Source of the DNA: an uncultured Collinsella sp.
Lineage (GTDB): Bacteria > Actinomycetota > Coriobacteriia > Coriobacteriales > Coriobacteriaceae
DNA: 19,359 bases
Direction of reading: 5' to 3'
Assembly: GCA_905197585.1 (NCBI GenBank)
Contig: CAJJZO010000011.1
Coordinates: 1-19,359, forward strand
The translations under genes were made by a program, and so were the position numbers. How positions within the stretch are numbered: the stretch's first letter is position 1; each line of letters opens with the position of its first letter. Under the pieces are notes generated by a model. That model was given only the letters and a program-made list of their open reading frames with translations, was not told the origin of the DNA and did not search any database. This document shows positions 1 through 7,179 of this stretch, piece after piece.

Positions 1-463
<463 letters not shown>

Positions 464-535
464 ACGGGCGAATTTGGCGAGGGGGAGGCTGACTCGGTTT
501 CGCCTCGCCTTGGCTGGATGCCGCAAAGCGCTATG

Positions 536-567
536 GGCGCTGGGCCATACGGCTCAGCGCCTTTTTT
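536..567 (+). terminator. Rho-independent terminator after eno
   Basis: An 11-bp stem (GGCGCTGGGCC with GGCTCAGCGCC, one G-T wobble) closes a four-base ATAC loop and is followed at once by six T residues (562-567). It lies 73 bases after the enolase stop and upstream of the promoter proposed for the next gene, so it separates eno from the septum-protein transcript. Confidence 0.88.
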
Positions 568-606
568 ATGTCGAGCAAAGGCTGGCGAAGGCGGTGCGCG
601 CGCTCG

Positions 607-615
607 TGCTATAAC
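607..615 (+). promoter_or_regulatory. Probable extended -10 promoter for the septum protein gene
   Basis: TGCTATAAC at 607-615 matches an extended -10 element (TGnTATAAT) at eight of nine positions including the free base. No convincing -35 hexamer lies 16-18 bases upstream, as is common for extended -10 promoters. A start near 622 would give a leader of about 37 bases before the ATG at 659. Inferred from sequence only. Confidence 0.4.
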
Positions 616-658
616 TAGAATACTTAGCGCAAACAAACCTCAACCGCACAAGGCGCAC

Positions 659-1420
659 ATGGATCAGATTTACGACAACAGGTACTATTCCGCCGGTTCG
701 CGTGAGCCGTCGCCTCGCCGTGCGCGCACGGTGCAGCTCGGTGGGTCCGTCTACGCCGGCGCCGACCGCTCCACGCAGCGCCCGACAAGTACCTCGCGCC
801 CCAATGCTCATGTGAATACTTCGTCAGATGGACCGGTGCGCCCGGCACGTTCGTCGCATGCTCAGCGCTCATCGGCTCAAACGCACGATAGGTCGAGCAG
901 GCCCTCGAACCGTCTTTCGGGCTCGGACTTTATGCACTACGCCAACGACAACGCGGTGGTCAAGGCGATCTATGACTTTACGCATGGCTCTCTGCGTCCG
1001 CTGTTTATCGGTATCGTGGTGACTCTGGCGCTCGTGAGCCTGTATTTCCCCGTGCGCGACCTGTACGTTGCAAAACGCTCGAACGACATCTTGGCCAAGC
1101 AGGTCGAGATTCGCCAGCAGTACAACGACGAGCTGCAAAAAAGCGTCGACAAGCTGCTCTCGGAGGAGGGTATCAAGGATGCGGCATCCGAGGACCTGGG
1201 CTTGGTGATGCCCGGCGAAAAGAGGATTGAAGTACAGGGTCTGGACGAGGATTCGGATTCGTCGTCGAGCAAAAAGTCCTCAAACGCCAAGAAGGCCAGC
1301 GAAGTGGCCAAGGAGATTGAGGAAGTCGGCAAGGACGCGCCGTGGTACATTCAGACGCTCGACATGCTGTTTGGTTTTAGCGGCGTCGAAGGCCAGACGG
1401 TCGCGTCCAGCGGCGAGTAG
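659..1420 (+). CDS. Septum formation initiator, FtsB/DivIC-like membrane protein
   Basis: A 253-residue single-pass membrane protein of the FtsB/DivIC (septum formation initiator) type. In that family a short cytoplasmic N-terminus, one membrane helix and an extracytoplasmic coiled coil join the FtsL-FtsQ division complex. Here residues 1-90 are disordered and rich in Ser, Arg and Pro. The membrane helix is about 113-131, and a charged helical segment likely to form a coiled coil runs about 138-170. Then comes the family-like EDLGLVMPGEKRI segment (178-190) and a Ser/Lys-rich tail. I chose ATG 659, with AAGG at about 650-653, over an upstream in-frame ATG at 518 that would lie before the eno terminator. 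The position after eno is a common actinobacterial arrangement. The family call rests on topology and the post-helix segment; the long N-terminal extension is actinobacterial in style. Confidence 0.8.
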   Translation: MDQIYDNRYYSAGSREPSPRRARTVQLGGSVYAGADRSTQRPTSTSRPNAHVNTSSDGPVRPARSSHAQRSSAQTHDRSSRPSNRLSGSDFMHYANDNAVVKAIYDFTHGSLRPLFIGIVVTLALVSLYFPVRDLYVAKRSNDILAKQVEIRQQYNDELQKSVDKLLSEEGIKDAASEDLGLVMPGEKRIEVQGLDEDSDSSSSKKSSNAKKASEVAKEIEEVGKDAPWYIQTLDMLFGFSGVEGQTVASSGE

Positions 1421-1440
1421 CGCCCAGAGGGGAGCCCGCA

Positions 1441-2442
1441 ATGACAAATTGCAAACGATATAAGGTGGCCGCGATTGACCTGGGAACGGTGTCGTCGCGA
1501 CTGGTGTTGGCGCAGGTCGAGGCCGGGGCGATCGTGGAATCGTCCAAGCATACCGAGATCACCGACTTGGGCGAGGGCGTGGACGCGACGGGGCGCTTTT
1601 GCGAGGCGGCCGTTGAGCGCGTGCTCGCTGCGTGCCGCATGTTTGTGGACGAAGCCCGTACCTTTGGGGCCGCGTGCGTCTGCACCACCTGCACGAGTGC
1701 CGCGCGCGATGCGTCCAATGCCGCGCTGCTGCTGGACGGTCTGCGCGATCTGGGGCTCGAACCGCAGGTGATTCCGGGCGAGGTCGAGGCGCGCCTGACG
1801 TTTTTTGGCGTGGCGCACGACTTTGCCGGCGAGCGCATCATCGTTGCCGATTCGGGCGGCGGATCCACGGAGCTCGCGACGGGCGTCTATGCACCGGAGC
1901 GCGGTATCTTTGCTCTGGAGGGAACGCGCTCGCTGGACATCGGTTGCCGCCGCGTGACCGAGCGGTTTTTCTCGGCACTGCCGCCGTCGACGGACGAGCT
2001 TGCAGCTGCTGCCGGCTGGGCAAACAAGCAGTTTACGGGCTATTTTGAGAGCCTGCCTGTCGACTTTGAGCGCGCCGAGCGCCTCGTCGCGGTGGGCGGT
2101 ACCGTTACCACGCTCGTGGCGCTGGTCCACGAACTGGAGCCGTACGACTCGAACTTTGTGCACCTGCGCGAGCTTTCGATGGAGCAGATTTCGGCCGCTA
2201 TCGAGCGCATGTCTGCGTTGGATGTTGCAGGCATTGCCGCGTTGCCGGGCGTGCAGCCCAAGCGCGCGGGCGTGATTCTGGCCGGCGCCGTGGTGATTCG
2301 CGAGCTCATGCGAGCCGGCGGCTACAAGACGCTCACTGTAAGCGAGAACAGCTTACTCGCCGGCATGGCCGCCACCATCAACGAGGCTCTCGACGGTGCG
2401 ACCCCCACCATCTCCTGGACCCCAGAGCTCAGCACCCTCTAA
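1441..2442 (+). CDS. Ppx/GppA-family phosphatase (exopolyphosphatase or pppGpp phosphohydrolase)
   Basis: A 333-residue cytoplasmic enzyme of the ASKHA fold, of the short Ppx/GppA type that hydrolyses terminal phosphate from polyphosphate or pppGpp. The N-terminal phosphate-binding motif AAIDLGTVSSRLVLA (residues 10-24) carries the conserved Asp, and the second motif ADSGGGSTEL (about 138-147) is the glycine-rich loop. AVGGTVTTL (about 218-226) matches the third conserved loop. The length of roughly 300-330 residues is usual for single-unit actinobacterial members without the C-terminal HD extension of E. coli GppA. It starts 20 bases after the septum gene with a GAGGGGAG ribosome-binding site, so the two are probably co-transcribed. 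The sequence does not decide between polyphosphate and pppGpp as substrate. It contains at least one rare TTA leucine codon (near 2352). Confidence 0.92.
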   Translation: MTNCKRYKVAAIDLGTVSSRLVLAQVEAGAIVESSKHTEITDLGEGVDATGRFCEAAVERVLAACRMFVDEARTFGAACVCTTCTSAARDASNAALLLDGLRDLGLEPQVIPGEVEARLTFFGVAHDFAGERIIVADSGGGSTELATGVYAPERGIFALEGTRSLDIGCRRVTERFFSALPPSTDELAAAAGWANKQFTGYFESLPVDFERAERLVAVGGTVTTLVALVHELEPYDSNFVHLRELSMEQISAAIERMSALDVAGIAALPGVQPKRAGVILAGAVVIRELMRAGGYKTLTVSENSLLAGMAATINEALDGATPTISWTPELSTL

Positions 2443-2443
2443 A

Positions 2444-2514
2444 TAAGTTGCGGTGAAATAGTTCCTAAATAAGCTGGTAAACGGTATAAACAGGATCTAT
2501 TCCACCGCAACTTA
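2444..2514. repeat. Palindromic intergenic element with 18-bp arms
   Basis: The arm at 2444-2461 (TAAGTTGCGGTGAAATAG) is the reverse complement of 2497-2514 at 17 of 18 positions, with a 35-base AT-richer centre. It begins two bases after the Ppx/GppA stop codon and has no T-run, so it is a poor intrinsic terminator. The centre holds GTTCCTAAAT (2461-2470), a word also found beside the palindrome at 12206-12215. It looks like a dispersed repeat unit and not a gene. Confidence 0.7.
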
Positions 2515-2519
2515 GAGCT

Positions 2520-2599
2520 CCGCCGGCGTGTAAAAGAAACGAGCCCGCATCCCTGGGGGACACGAGCTCGTAAACAATACATGGTAGGGGCGGTGGGAC
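2520..2599. repeat. Direct repeat copy A: partial tRNA-Leu 3' end plus its terminator
   Basis: This 80-bp stretch matches 2716-2795 with a constant offset of 196 bases and no gaps I can see. It contains a near-identical terminator hairpin (2539-2571) and, at 2582-2599, the last 18 bases of tRNA-Leu (CCA, acceptor strand and start of the T stem, read on minus). The match to the tRNA stops at 2600, so it is a tRNA fragment and not a functional gene. Confidence 0.8.
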
Positions 2600-2715
2600 G
2601 TCTGCGTATTTGCTGCGCAAATACGCACCGGCTTCGGCCGCCTGTCGGCGCCCTCGCCGGCTCGCTACGGACGCTGCGCGTCCGCTTAACGCTCGCCCCC
2701 TCGCGGGTTCGAGTC
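2600..2715. repeat. 116-bp hairpin-rich insert between the tRNA-end repeats
   Basis: The segment between the two 80-bp repeats holds a perfect 10-bp hairpin (GCGTATTTGC, loop TGC, GCAAATACGC) and a 7-bp hairpin (CGGACGC, loop TGC, GCGTCCG), both with the same loop. Its right edge resembles a tRNA T arm on the plus strand (GCGGG, TTCGAGT, CCCGC at 2703-2719), but no other tRNA parts can be folded upstream. An open frame crosses it on the minus strand but looks spurious. I see no coding gene. Confidence 0.55.
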
Positions 2716-2795
2716 CCGCCGGCATCTTAAAGAAACGAGCCCGCATCCCCGGGGGACACGAGCTCGTAAAAGCCAAATGGTAGGGGCGGTGGGAC
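2716..2795. repeat. Direct repeat copy B, overlapping the intact tRNA-Leu
   Basis: This is the second copy of the 80-bp repeat. It comprises the working terminator of tRNA-Leu (2735-2767) and the 3' 18 bases of the intact tRNA (2778-2795). The differences from copy A are scattered substitutions, mainly in the linker between terminator and tRNA, which suggests the duplication is not very recent. Confidence 0.8.
2728..2767 (-). terminator. Terminator of tRNA-Leu
   Basis: Read on the minus strand, 33 bases fold into a 14-bp stem (outer pairs ACGAGC with GCTCGT, several G-U pairs further in) with a CCCGG loop. The stem is followed by TTTCTTT. It starts 11 bases after the tRNA CCA end. Confidence 0.82.
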
Positions 2796-2862
2796 TCGAA
2801 CCCACAATCCTTGCGGCGAGAGATTTTAAGTCTCCTGCGTATGCCAATTCCGCCACGCCCCC
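2778..2862 (-). tRNA. tRNA-Leu, anticodon UAA, CCA encoded
   Basis: The minus strand folds as a class II tRNA. The acceptor strand GGGGGCG pairs with CGCCCCT (G1-U72 wobble), with discriminator A73 and an encoded CCA at 2780-2778. The D arm has GCG/CGC pairs with GG in the loop. The anticodon loop is CTTAAAA, with anticodon UAA at plus positions 2826-2828. A variable arm of about 13 bases and the T arm GTGGG-TTCGAGT-CCCAC follow. It reads UUA, a rare codon in this GC-rich DNA. A strong terminator follows, and the gene stands alone. Its last 18 bases are repeated at 2582-2599. Confidence 0.96.
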
Positions 2863-2893
2863 GTGAGACTAGAAGTCTAGCACAAGCCGTCCG

Positions 2894-3517
2894 TTACGCG
2901 TTGACGGCCATCGAGTGTTGGCCCGACTTCTCCAGGAACTCCTGGAACTTGGCTTCGTCGCCCTTGTTCTTGTACTGCAGAGCCAACAGATACTCCAAGC
3001 GGCAGCTCTTGACCTTGTCGTCACCGGCCTCCTTGAGCATGCGCTCCAGCTCGGGAATGTCGTTGTGGCGCTTGAGGATCATCGTGTCGTACATCAGTTG
3101 GCATTCGTGTGCGACTGCCTCGGCCTGGCCGCCCTCAAAACCCTTGATTTCGTGCAGCAGCTCCTTGGACTTTTTGCGGTCCTCCTGGCCAACGTAGTAG
3201 TTAAAAGCCTTGATCACCAGGTCGACGCGCTGCATCTTGGGCAGGTTGAGCCCCAACAGCAAATCGAACATCTCGTCGGCGCGCTTGTGGTCCTCGCGCA
3301 GCAGATATGAGTTCAGGCGCAGGTAGTCGCGGTTATAGCGCGGGTACAGCATGCTGGTGAGTTTGGCGTCGAGCAGGCGATCGAACTCGTCCCACTGCTT
3401 GGCGGCCATAAGCTGTTGCAGGCGCTTAAATGTGGTGCGTTTTTTGACGCTAAAGAACACCGACACGGCGATGCAGATGATAACGACGGCGGTCCAGAGG
3501 GTGCGGGAATCGGGCAT
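2894..3517 (-). CDS. Membrane-anchored helical-repeat (TPR-like) protein of unknown function
   Basis: A 207-residue protein with one N-terminal membrane helix (about residues 7-23, then the positive KKRTTFKR stretch, which suggests a cytoplasmic body). The rest is predicted all-helical, with the length and spacing of tetratricopeptide-like pairs, for example AAKQWDEFDRLLD, LLREDHKRADEMFDLLL, and the C-terminal LALQYKNKGDEAKFQEFLEKSG, which resembles a canonical TPR. Such proteins usually act as scaffolds. No catalytic motif is visible and I do not recognise a named family. The ATG at 3517 is supported by AAGGA about eight bases upstream and by a TATAAT element on the same strand (3573-3578). 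It is divergent from the PTS gene and transcribed alone, ending before the tRNA-Leu gene. Being a real gene is near certain; the function is unknown. Confidence 0.85.
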   Translation of the reverse strand: MPDSRTLWTAVVIICIAVSVFFSVKKRTTFKRLQQLMAAKQWDEFDRLLDAKLTSMLYPRYNRDYLRLNSYLLREDHKRADEMFDLLLGLNLPKMQRVDLVIKAFNYYVGQEDRKKSKELLHEIKGFEGGQAEAVAHECQLMYDTMILKRHNDIPELERMLKEAGDDKVKSCRLEYLLALQYKNKGDEAKFQEFLEKSGQHSMAVNA

Positions 3518-3572
3518 ATTAGGGTCCTTAGTCGCTCATAAAGCGAGCGGTATGACAACACGTACTGGATGT

Positions 3573-3602
3573 ATTATACGCAGCGCGCAAGCAAACTGGC
3601 AT
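3573..3602 (-). promoter_or_regulatory. Promoter of the TPR-like protein gene
   Basis: On the minus strand, a perfect TATAAT lies at 3578-3573, with ATGCCA (four of six matches to TTGACA) 18 bases upstream at 3602-3597. Transcription from about 3566 would give a leader of about 49 bases before the ATG at 3517. Confidence 0.5.
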
Positions 3603-3680
3603 AAAAGCTCATCGAGGCCGAGTGACATCGCTCGCTGCGGTACACTTACCTAAAGTAAACCATGAAGGGAGACATTACCT

Positions 3681-3968
3681 ATGAAGAAGATCGTTTTGGC
3701 TTGCGGTGCTGGCGCTGCTACTTCCACGCTCGTTGCCCAGAAGGTCGCTACCCTGCTCGACGCCAACGGTTATGCCGGCAAGTACGAGATCGTGCAGTGC
3801 GCCATCTCCGAGGCCAAGGATTACTGCGACGAGGGCGCTGACCTGCTGATCGCCACCACCGTTGCCCCCGAGGGCCTCACCTGCCCGTACGTGAGCGGCG
3901 TGCCCTTCATGACCGGCATGAACCGCGTCGCTGCTGAGAAGGCCGTTCTCGACGTTATGGCTCAGTAG
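3681..3968 (+). CDS. PTS sugar transporter subunit IIB, galactitol-type
   Basis: A 95-residue IIB phosphocarrier of the lactose/galactitol fold. It opens with a strand and the phosphorylation loop, VLACGAGAATST, in which Cys8 would accept phosphate from a IIA protein and pass it to a sugar at the IIC channel. The length matches stand-alone GatB-type IIB proteins. Later features are the hydrophobic ADLLIATTVAP strand and the VPFMTGMN segment typical of this subfamily. The start is supported by AAGGGAG about ten bases upstream. No IIA or IIC gene lies within the window, so partners must be elsewhere, or this lone copy has a regulatory role. The next gene begins 11 bases downstream, probably in the same transcript. 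The substrate cannot be read from the sequence. Confidence 0.9.
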   Translation: MKKIVLACGAGAATSTLVAQKVATLLDANGYAGKYEIVQCAISEAKDYCDEGADLLIATTVAPEGLTCPYVSGVPFMTGMNRVAAEKAVLDVMAQ

Positions 3969-3979
3969 GCGCTGCCTGT

Positions 3980-4354
3980 ATGAGTGAGCAGAACGCCAAT
4001 CCGGTCGAGCTCTTTGGCATGCGCGTTGCCCATGTGGGCATTAACGCCACCGACCCGGCAGACGCCCTGGAGATCGCGGAGCTGTTCTCGACGATGATGG
4101 GCCTGCCCGTTATTGAGACCCCGGTTTCGTACTTTAACGATTCGCTGGTCGAGATCATGAAGCAGAACGGTCGTGGCACCAAGGGCCACATTGGCTTTGC
4201 CGTCAACGACATCGATGCGGCCGAGAAGTGGTTTGCCGAGCGCGGGCTCGAGGTTAACGAGGAGTCGCGCGTGCTGCTTCCCGACGGCGGCACCAAGCTC
4301 GTATACTTTAAGCGCGAGTTTGCCGGCTTCGCCGTGCACCTGTGCCGCGAGTAG
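3980..4354 (+). CDS. VOC-fold protein resembling the C-terminal domain of some KDPG aldolases
   Basis: A 124-residue protein of the vicinal oxygen chelate (glyoxalase/bleomycin resistance) fold with paired beta-alpha-beta modules. The first spans roughly residues 14-60 (MRVAHVGINATDPADAL to VEIMK), the second 68-122 (KGHIGFAVNDIDAAEKWF to AGFAVHLCRE). His18, Glu58, His70 and His120 are placed where VOC metal ligands usually sit. From memory of the family, the wording closely follows the VOC domain fused to the C-terminus of some Firmicute 2-dehydro-3-deoxyphosphogluconate aldolases, but here it stands alone. It follows the PTS IIB gene by 11 bases without a clear ribosome-binding site, which suggests translational coupling. 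A perfect palindromic terminator follows. The enzymatic role is unknown. Confidence 0.82.
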   Translation: MSEQNANPVELFGMRVAHVGINATDPADALEIAELFSTMMGLPVIETPVSYFNDSLVEIMKQNGRGTKGHIGFAVNDIDAAEKWFAERGLEVNEESRVLLPDGGTKLVYFKREFAGFAVHLCRE

Positions 4355-4378
4355 CGCACAAGCTGCCATAGCTAGCAA

Positions 4379-4414
4379 AAAGGGATAGGGCCGCGCGGCC
4401 CTATCCCTTTATTT
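4379..4414. terminator. Bidirectional terminator between the VOC gene and the convergent kinase gene
   Basis: Positions 4379-4410 are a perfect 32-base palindrome (AAAGGGATAGGGCCGC and its reverse complement) with A residues before and TTTATTTT after it on plus. It can stop transcripts from both sides: the PTS/VOC pair on plus, and the three-gene signalling operon on minus that ends at 4431. Confidence 0.88.
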
Positions 4415-4430
4415 TATGCCGAGGGGCTTC

Positions 4431-5726
4431 CTACCGCGGCAGGCGAATCGTAAAGCGGCTGCCGACGCCTTCGACTGAGGTCACGCCAATGACACCGCCA
4501 TGGCTATCGACGATCCACTTGGCAATGGCAAGCCCCAGACCCGAGCCCTGCGCGCCGGCATCGCGTGCGTTGTCGGCGCGGTAGAACCGTTCAAACGCGT
4601 GAGCTGCGGATTCCTGGTTCATGCCGATGCCCTCGTCCTCAACACTTATGTCGATCGTGCCCATGCCCGCACCGGGCGCTACGCCAAACGTGATGGGCGT
4701 GTCCGCGTCCGAATACTTGGCGGCATTCTGCACGATTACGCGCAGAGCCTGCTTCACGAGCGCCACGTCGACGGGCGCGTCGCAGCGCGGGTCGCTGGTA
4801 AGCGCGGCGTCGTACGCCAGCCGATACGTGTGCTCGGTATCAATCATCTGCGATTCTTCGCATACCTCGCCGACCAGTGCGGCCAGGTTGGTATTCGCGC
4901 GCCGCAGGACCGTGCGCCCGGCATCGCCGCGCGCCAAAAACAGCAGCTGCTCCACAAGCTCCTGCATGTGCTCGCTTTCGGCCTTGAGGGATGCGATGGA
5001 TTCCGCCAGCACGTCCGGGTCGTCTTTGCCCCAGCGGTCGAGCATGTTTACGTAGCCCTGAATCACCGCGATGGGCGTGCGCAGCTCGTGGCTTGCATCG
5101 TTGACAAAGCGCATCTGCTGCAGCTTGGCCTCTTGCATCTGGCGCAGCAGGCGGTTGAGTGCGACCTCGATGCTTGCCAGGTCGGCGTCGCCGGTGGTGA
5201 CGCTCGGCGAGTCGACGCTTGCGCGCTCGATGGCCTGCTCCAGCGTTTCCATCTTGCCGCCGGAGAGCTGCATGCGGCCGAGCTCGTCTACGCGCAAGGC
5301 CAGGTCGTTGAGCGGCGCCATGGTGCGACGCACGCGGCGGGCGCCGCCGAGCATGTTGAGCACGCTGATGACCTGCCAACCCACAACGACAAGGTAGAGA
5401 GGCCATAGCGTGACGAGGTCCTGCGCGAGGGGGAAGGTCTTGGTGGTACGCGCAAGCTCGACGGTATAGGTGAGCGTTGTCAGATCCCAGCCGCGTGCGG
5501 GCGTCAGCGACATGCCGTGAACGGTGGCGCCGGGAATCCAGCCTGCGGTAAACGCGCTGTCGGGCAGCGTATGGTTGTATCCATAGACGAAGATCGCCGC
5601 CGCAATCACCATCAGCAACAGATCGAGCCAGACGTAGCTCATCAGGCGGCGCCACATATAGCCCCAGTTGATGGCGCGGGCGATGGAGGTGACGCGCTTG
5701 GCCTCGGCGTTACGCACGGCAGACAT
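4431..5726 (-). CDS. Sensor histidine kinase with HAMP domain
   Basis: A 431-residue membrane kinase that should autophosphorylate and pass phosphate to the regulator encoded just upstream. Membrane helices lie at about residues 31-50 and 106-127, with a roughly 55-residue extracytoplasmic loop between them as the likely sensor. A HAMP-like linker follows (about 128-200). The HisKA motif FVNDASHELRTPIAVI has phospho-accepting His213. The ATP-binding domain shows the N box with Asn334 (QNAAKYS), the G1 box DEGIGM (364-369) and the G2 box GSGLGLAIAKWIVDSHGG (from 394). I chose ATG 5726, which overlaps the regulator's last 17 bases in another frame. The open frame extends further upstream, but only inside the regulator gene. 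The overlap implies translational coupling. The signal is unknown. Confidence 0.93.
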   Translation of the reverse strand: MSAVRNAEAKRVTSIARAINWGYMWRRLMSYVWLDLLLMVIAAAIFVYGYNHTLPDSAFTAGWIPGATVHGMSLTPARGWDLTTLTYTVELARTTKTFPLAQDLVTLWPLYLVVVGWQVISVLNMLGGARRVRRTMAPLNDLALRVDELGRMQLSGGKMETLEQAIERASVDSPSVTTGDADLASIEVALNRLLRQMQEAKLQQMRFVNDASHELRTPIAVIQGYVNMLDRWGKDDPDVLAESIASLKAESEHMQELVEQLLFLARGDAGRTVLRRANTNLAALVGEVCEESQMIDTEHTYRLAYDAALTSDPRCDAPVDVALVKQALRVIVQNAAKYSDADTPITFGVAPGAGMGTIDISVEDEGIGMNQESAAHAFERFYRADNARDAGAQGSGLGLAIAKWIVDSHGGVIGVTSVEGVGSRFTIRLPR

Positions 5727-6495
5727 AGCCCACCCCGCGCACGGTCTGGATGATGCGGGCGCCACCGGCGTCTTCGATCTTGGCGCGCAGATGCGCGATG
5801 TGCACGTCGACGTTGTTGGTGTCGCCCACGTATTCGTAGCCCAGCGCCTCGTGCGCGATGCGCTCGCGTGTGAGCACGGTCTCGGCATGCGTCATAAGCA
5901 GGGCGAGGACGTCGAACTCGCGGGCCGTGAGTGCGATGGGCGAGCCGCCGACCGTGACTTCGCGGCGGTCGGGATCGAGCGCAACCGAGTCAACGGTAAG
6001 CGCGGTGGGGGAGGGCGTGGCAGCGGTCTGGGCCGTGTCGGTTGCCGGGGACATTGTGGCGATACCGGCGGCCGTGCCGCTCGCTACGCCAGCCCTGGCG
6101 CCGGCGCCGCCAACGCCCGAAGCCGTCCGCGCGGCCTCCGAGCGCTTCAGCGCCACGCGGATCCGTGCGAACAGCTCCTCAATCGCAAATGGCTTGGTCA
6201 GGTAATCGTCGGCGCCAGCATCGAGCCCGGCAACCTTGTCCATCACGGCATCGCGCGCGGTGACCATGATCACCGGCACGTCCTTGTGCTTGCGGACACG
6301 CCGCAGGACCTCCATGCCGTTGAGTTGCGGCAAAAGCACATCGAGCAGAATCAAATCGTAGTCCCGCTCCAGTGCCAGGTCCACGGCGGTGCGGCCGTCG
6401 GCGGCATGTTCCACCTGGTAGCCTTCGTGCTCCAGCTCGAGCGTCACAAAGCGGGCGATTTTCTCCTCGTCCTCTACGATCAGGATCCGTGCCAT
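5710..6495 (-). CDS. OmpR/PhoB-family response regulator with long linker
   Basis: A 261-residue DNA-binding regulator. The receiver domain (about 1-120) has the acidic pair Glu8-Asp9, phosphorylation site Asp52 (LILLDVLLP), Thr79 and Lys101 (DDYLTKPF). The C-terminal winged helix (about 165-261) includes LTAREFDVLALLM, the recognition-helix region NNVDVHIAHLRAKI, and the ending RGVGYVCRA. Between them sits an unusually long Ala/Gly/Thr/Pro-rich linker (about 121-165), making it some 30 residues longer than typical PhoB relatives. It lies 18 bases after the DUF4342 gene and overlaps the kinase gene, forming one operon. The ribosome-binding site is weak (GGGGG, about five bases before ATG). 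Possible direct-repeat binding sites lie upstream of the operon near 7180-7220. Confidence 0.95.
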   Translation of the reverse strand: MARILIVEDEEKIARFVTLELEHEGYQVEHAADGRTAVDLALERDYDLILLDVLLPQLNGMEVLRRVRKHKDVPVIMVTARDAVMDKVAGLDAGADDYLTKPFAIEELFARIRVALKRSEAARTASGVGGAGARAGVASGTAAGIATMSPATDTAQTAATPSPTALTVDSVALDPDRREVTVGGSPIALTAREFDVLALLMTHAETVLTRERIAHEALGYEYVGDTNNVDVHIAHLRAKIEDAGGARIIQTVRGVGYVCRA

Positions 6496-6513
6496 GCGTG
6501 CCCCCGTCTGCGA

Positions 6514-7056
6514 TTACTTGTCGTCGTTGAGATTTTGCTTGATGTCGTCCGCGGCATCGGCGGCGTGATTCATAAGGTTGTTGATGCTGCCGGGCACGTC
6601 GCCGTCGCTGTCGATGCGGTAGCGCATGCCAAAGAACAGGCCAATCAGCATCAGCCATATCGTGGCGCCCCAGGCAAACAGGGCGATGATGGGGATCAGG
6701 ATGGGAATGTTGAGGATGATCGCATCGCGGCGCGTGGCGATAAACTTGGTGTCCAGACTCAGGCGGAAGAGCTTTTTGAGGTACTCCCACACGCTGTCCA
6801 TCTTCTTGGAGAAGTCGGTCTTTTCGCTCGACTTTTCGTAGGCGGCCTGCGCGGCGACCATCTCGGCAGAGGGCTCATCGACTGGCGCGGACTCGGTGGC
6901 GGCATGCGCCGATGTGGTCTGGGTCTTGCCCTGCGACTCAAGCCAAATGATGGCATCCAGAACGTTGCCGTCGGTGGCGTCGAGCGCGGCCTTGGCATCG
7001 GTGTAGCTCACGTTGCACTTGGTGCGGATGGTTTCAACTTTTTCGAGGTCGTCCAT
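6514..7056 (-). CDS. UBA-like/DUF4342 domain membrane protein
   Basis: A 180-residue protein. Residues 1-45 form a UBA-like three-helix domain related to the N-terminus of elongation factor Ts (VETIRTKCNVSYTDAKAALDATDGNVLDAIIWLE). A polar linker follows (46-80), then an amphipathic DUF4342-like stretch (DSVWEYLKKLFRLSLDTKF, about 87-105), and a long hydrophobic segment (112-143) that could be one long helix or a membrane hairpin. The C-terminus is polar and acidic. Its biochemical function is unknown. As first gene of the operon with the regulator and kinase, it may be part of the signalling or stress output; this is inference from position. ATG 7056 has a good AAAGGA site about eight bases upstream. 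Confidence 0.85.
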   Translation of the reverse strand: MDDLEKVETIRTKCNVSYTDAKAALDATDGNVLDAIIWLESQGKTQTTSAHAATESAPVDEPSAEMVAAQAAYEKSSEKTDFSKKMDSVWEYLKKLFRLSLDTKFIATRRDAIILNIPILIPIIALFAWGATIWLMLIGLFFGMRYRIDSDGDVPGSINNLMNHAADAADDIKQNLNDDK

Positions 7057-7179
7057 GACCTGTCCTTTCGTTCGATGGGCGCGACGCCGGGCGATCTGCC
7101 CGGGCGCGAGCGTTGCGTTCGGCAGTCTGCGTTGCGCGGCGCCGCCCCGCCCTTGGTCGAACTCTATAGTGCAGGTTAT

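Noticed and set aside
1351..2163. 270-residue open frame on minus opposite the Ppx/GppA gene
   Set aside because: It is a shadow of the phosphatase gene with Arg/Ala/His-rich nonsense composition and no ribosome-binding site.
2600..2730. Second tRNA gene on plus, suggested by the T-arm motif at 2703-2719
   Set aside because: No acceptor 5' strand, D arm or anticodon arm can be folded upstream, so it is at most a tRNA fragment.
2465..2776. 103-residue open frame on minus across the tRNA-end repeats
   Set aside because: Its translation is made of tRNA 3'-end and terminator sequence (for example PAGLEPARG, the reverse reading of a T arm). This is a common spurious call beside tRNA genes.
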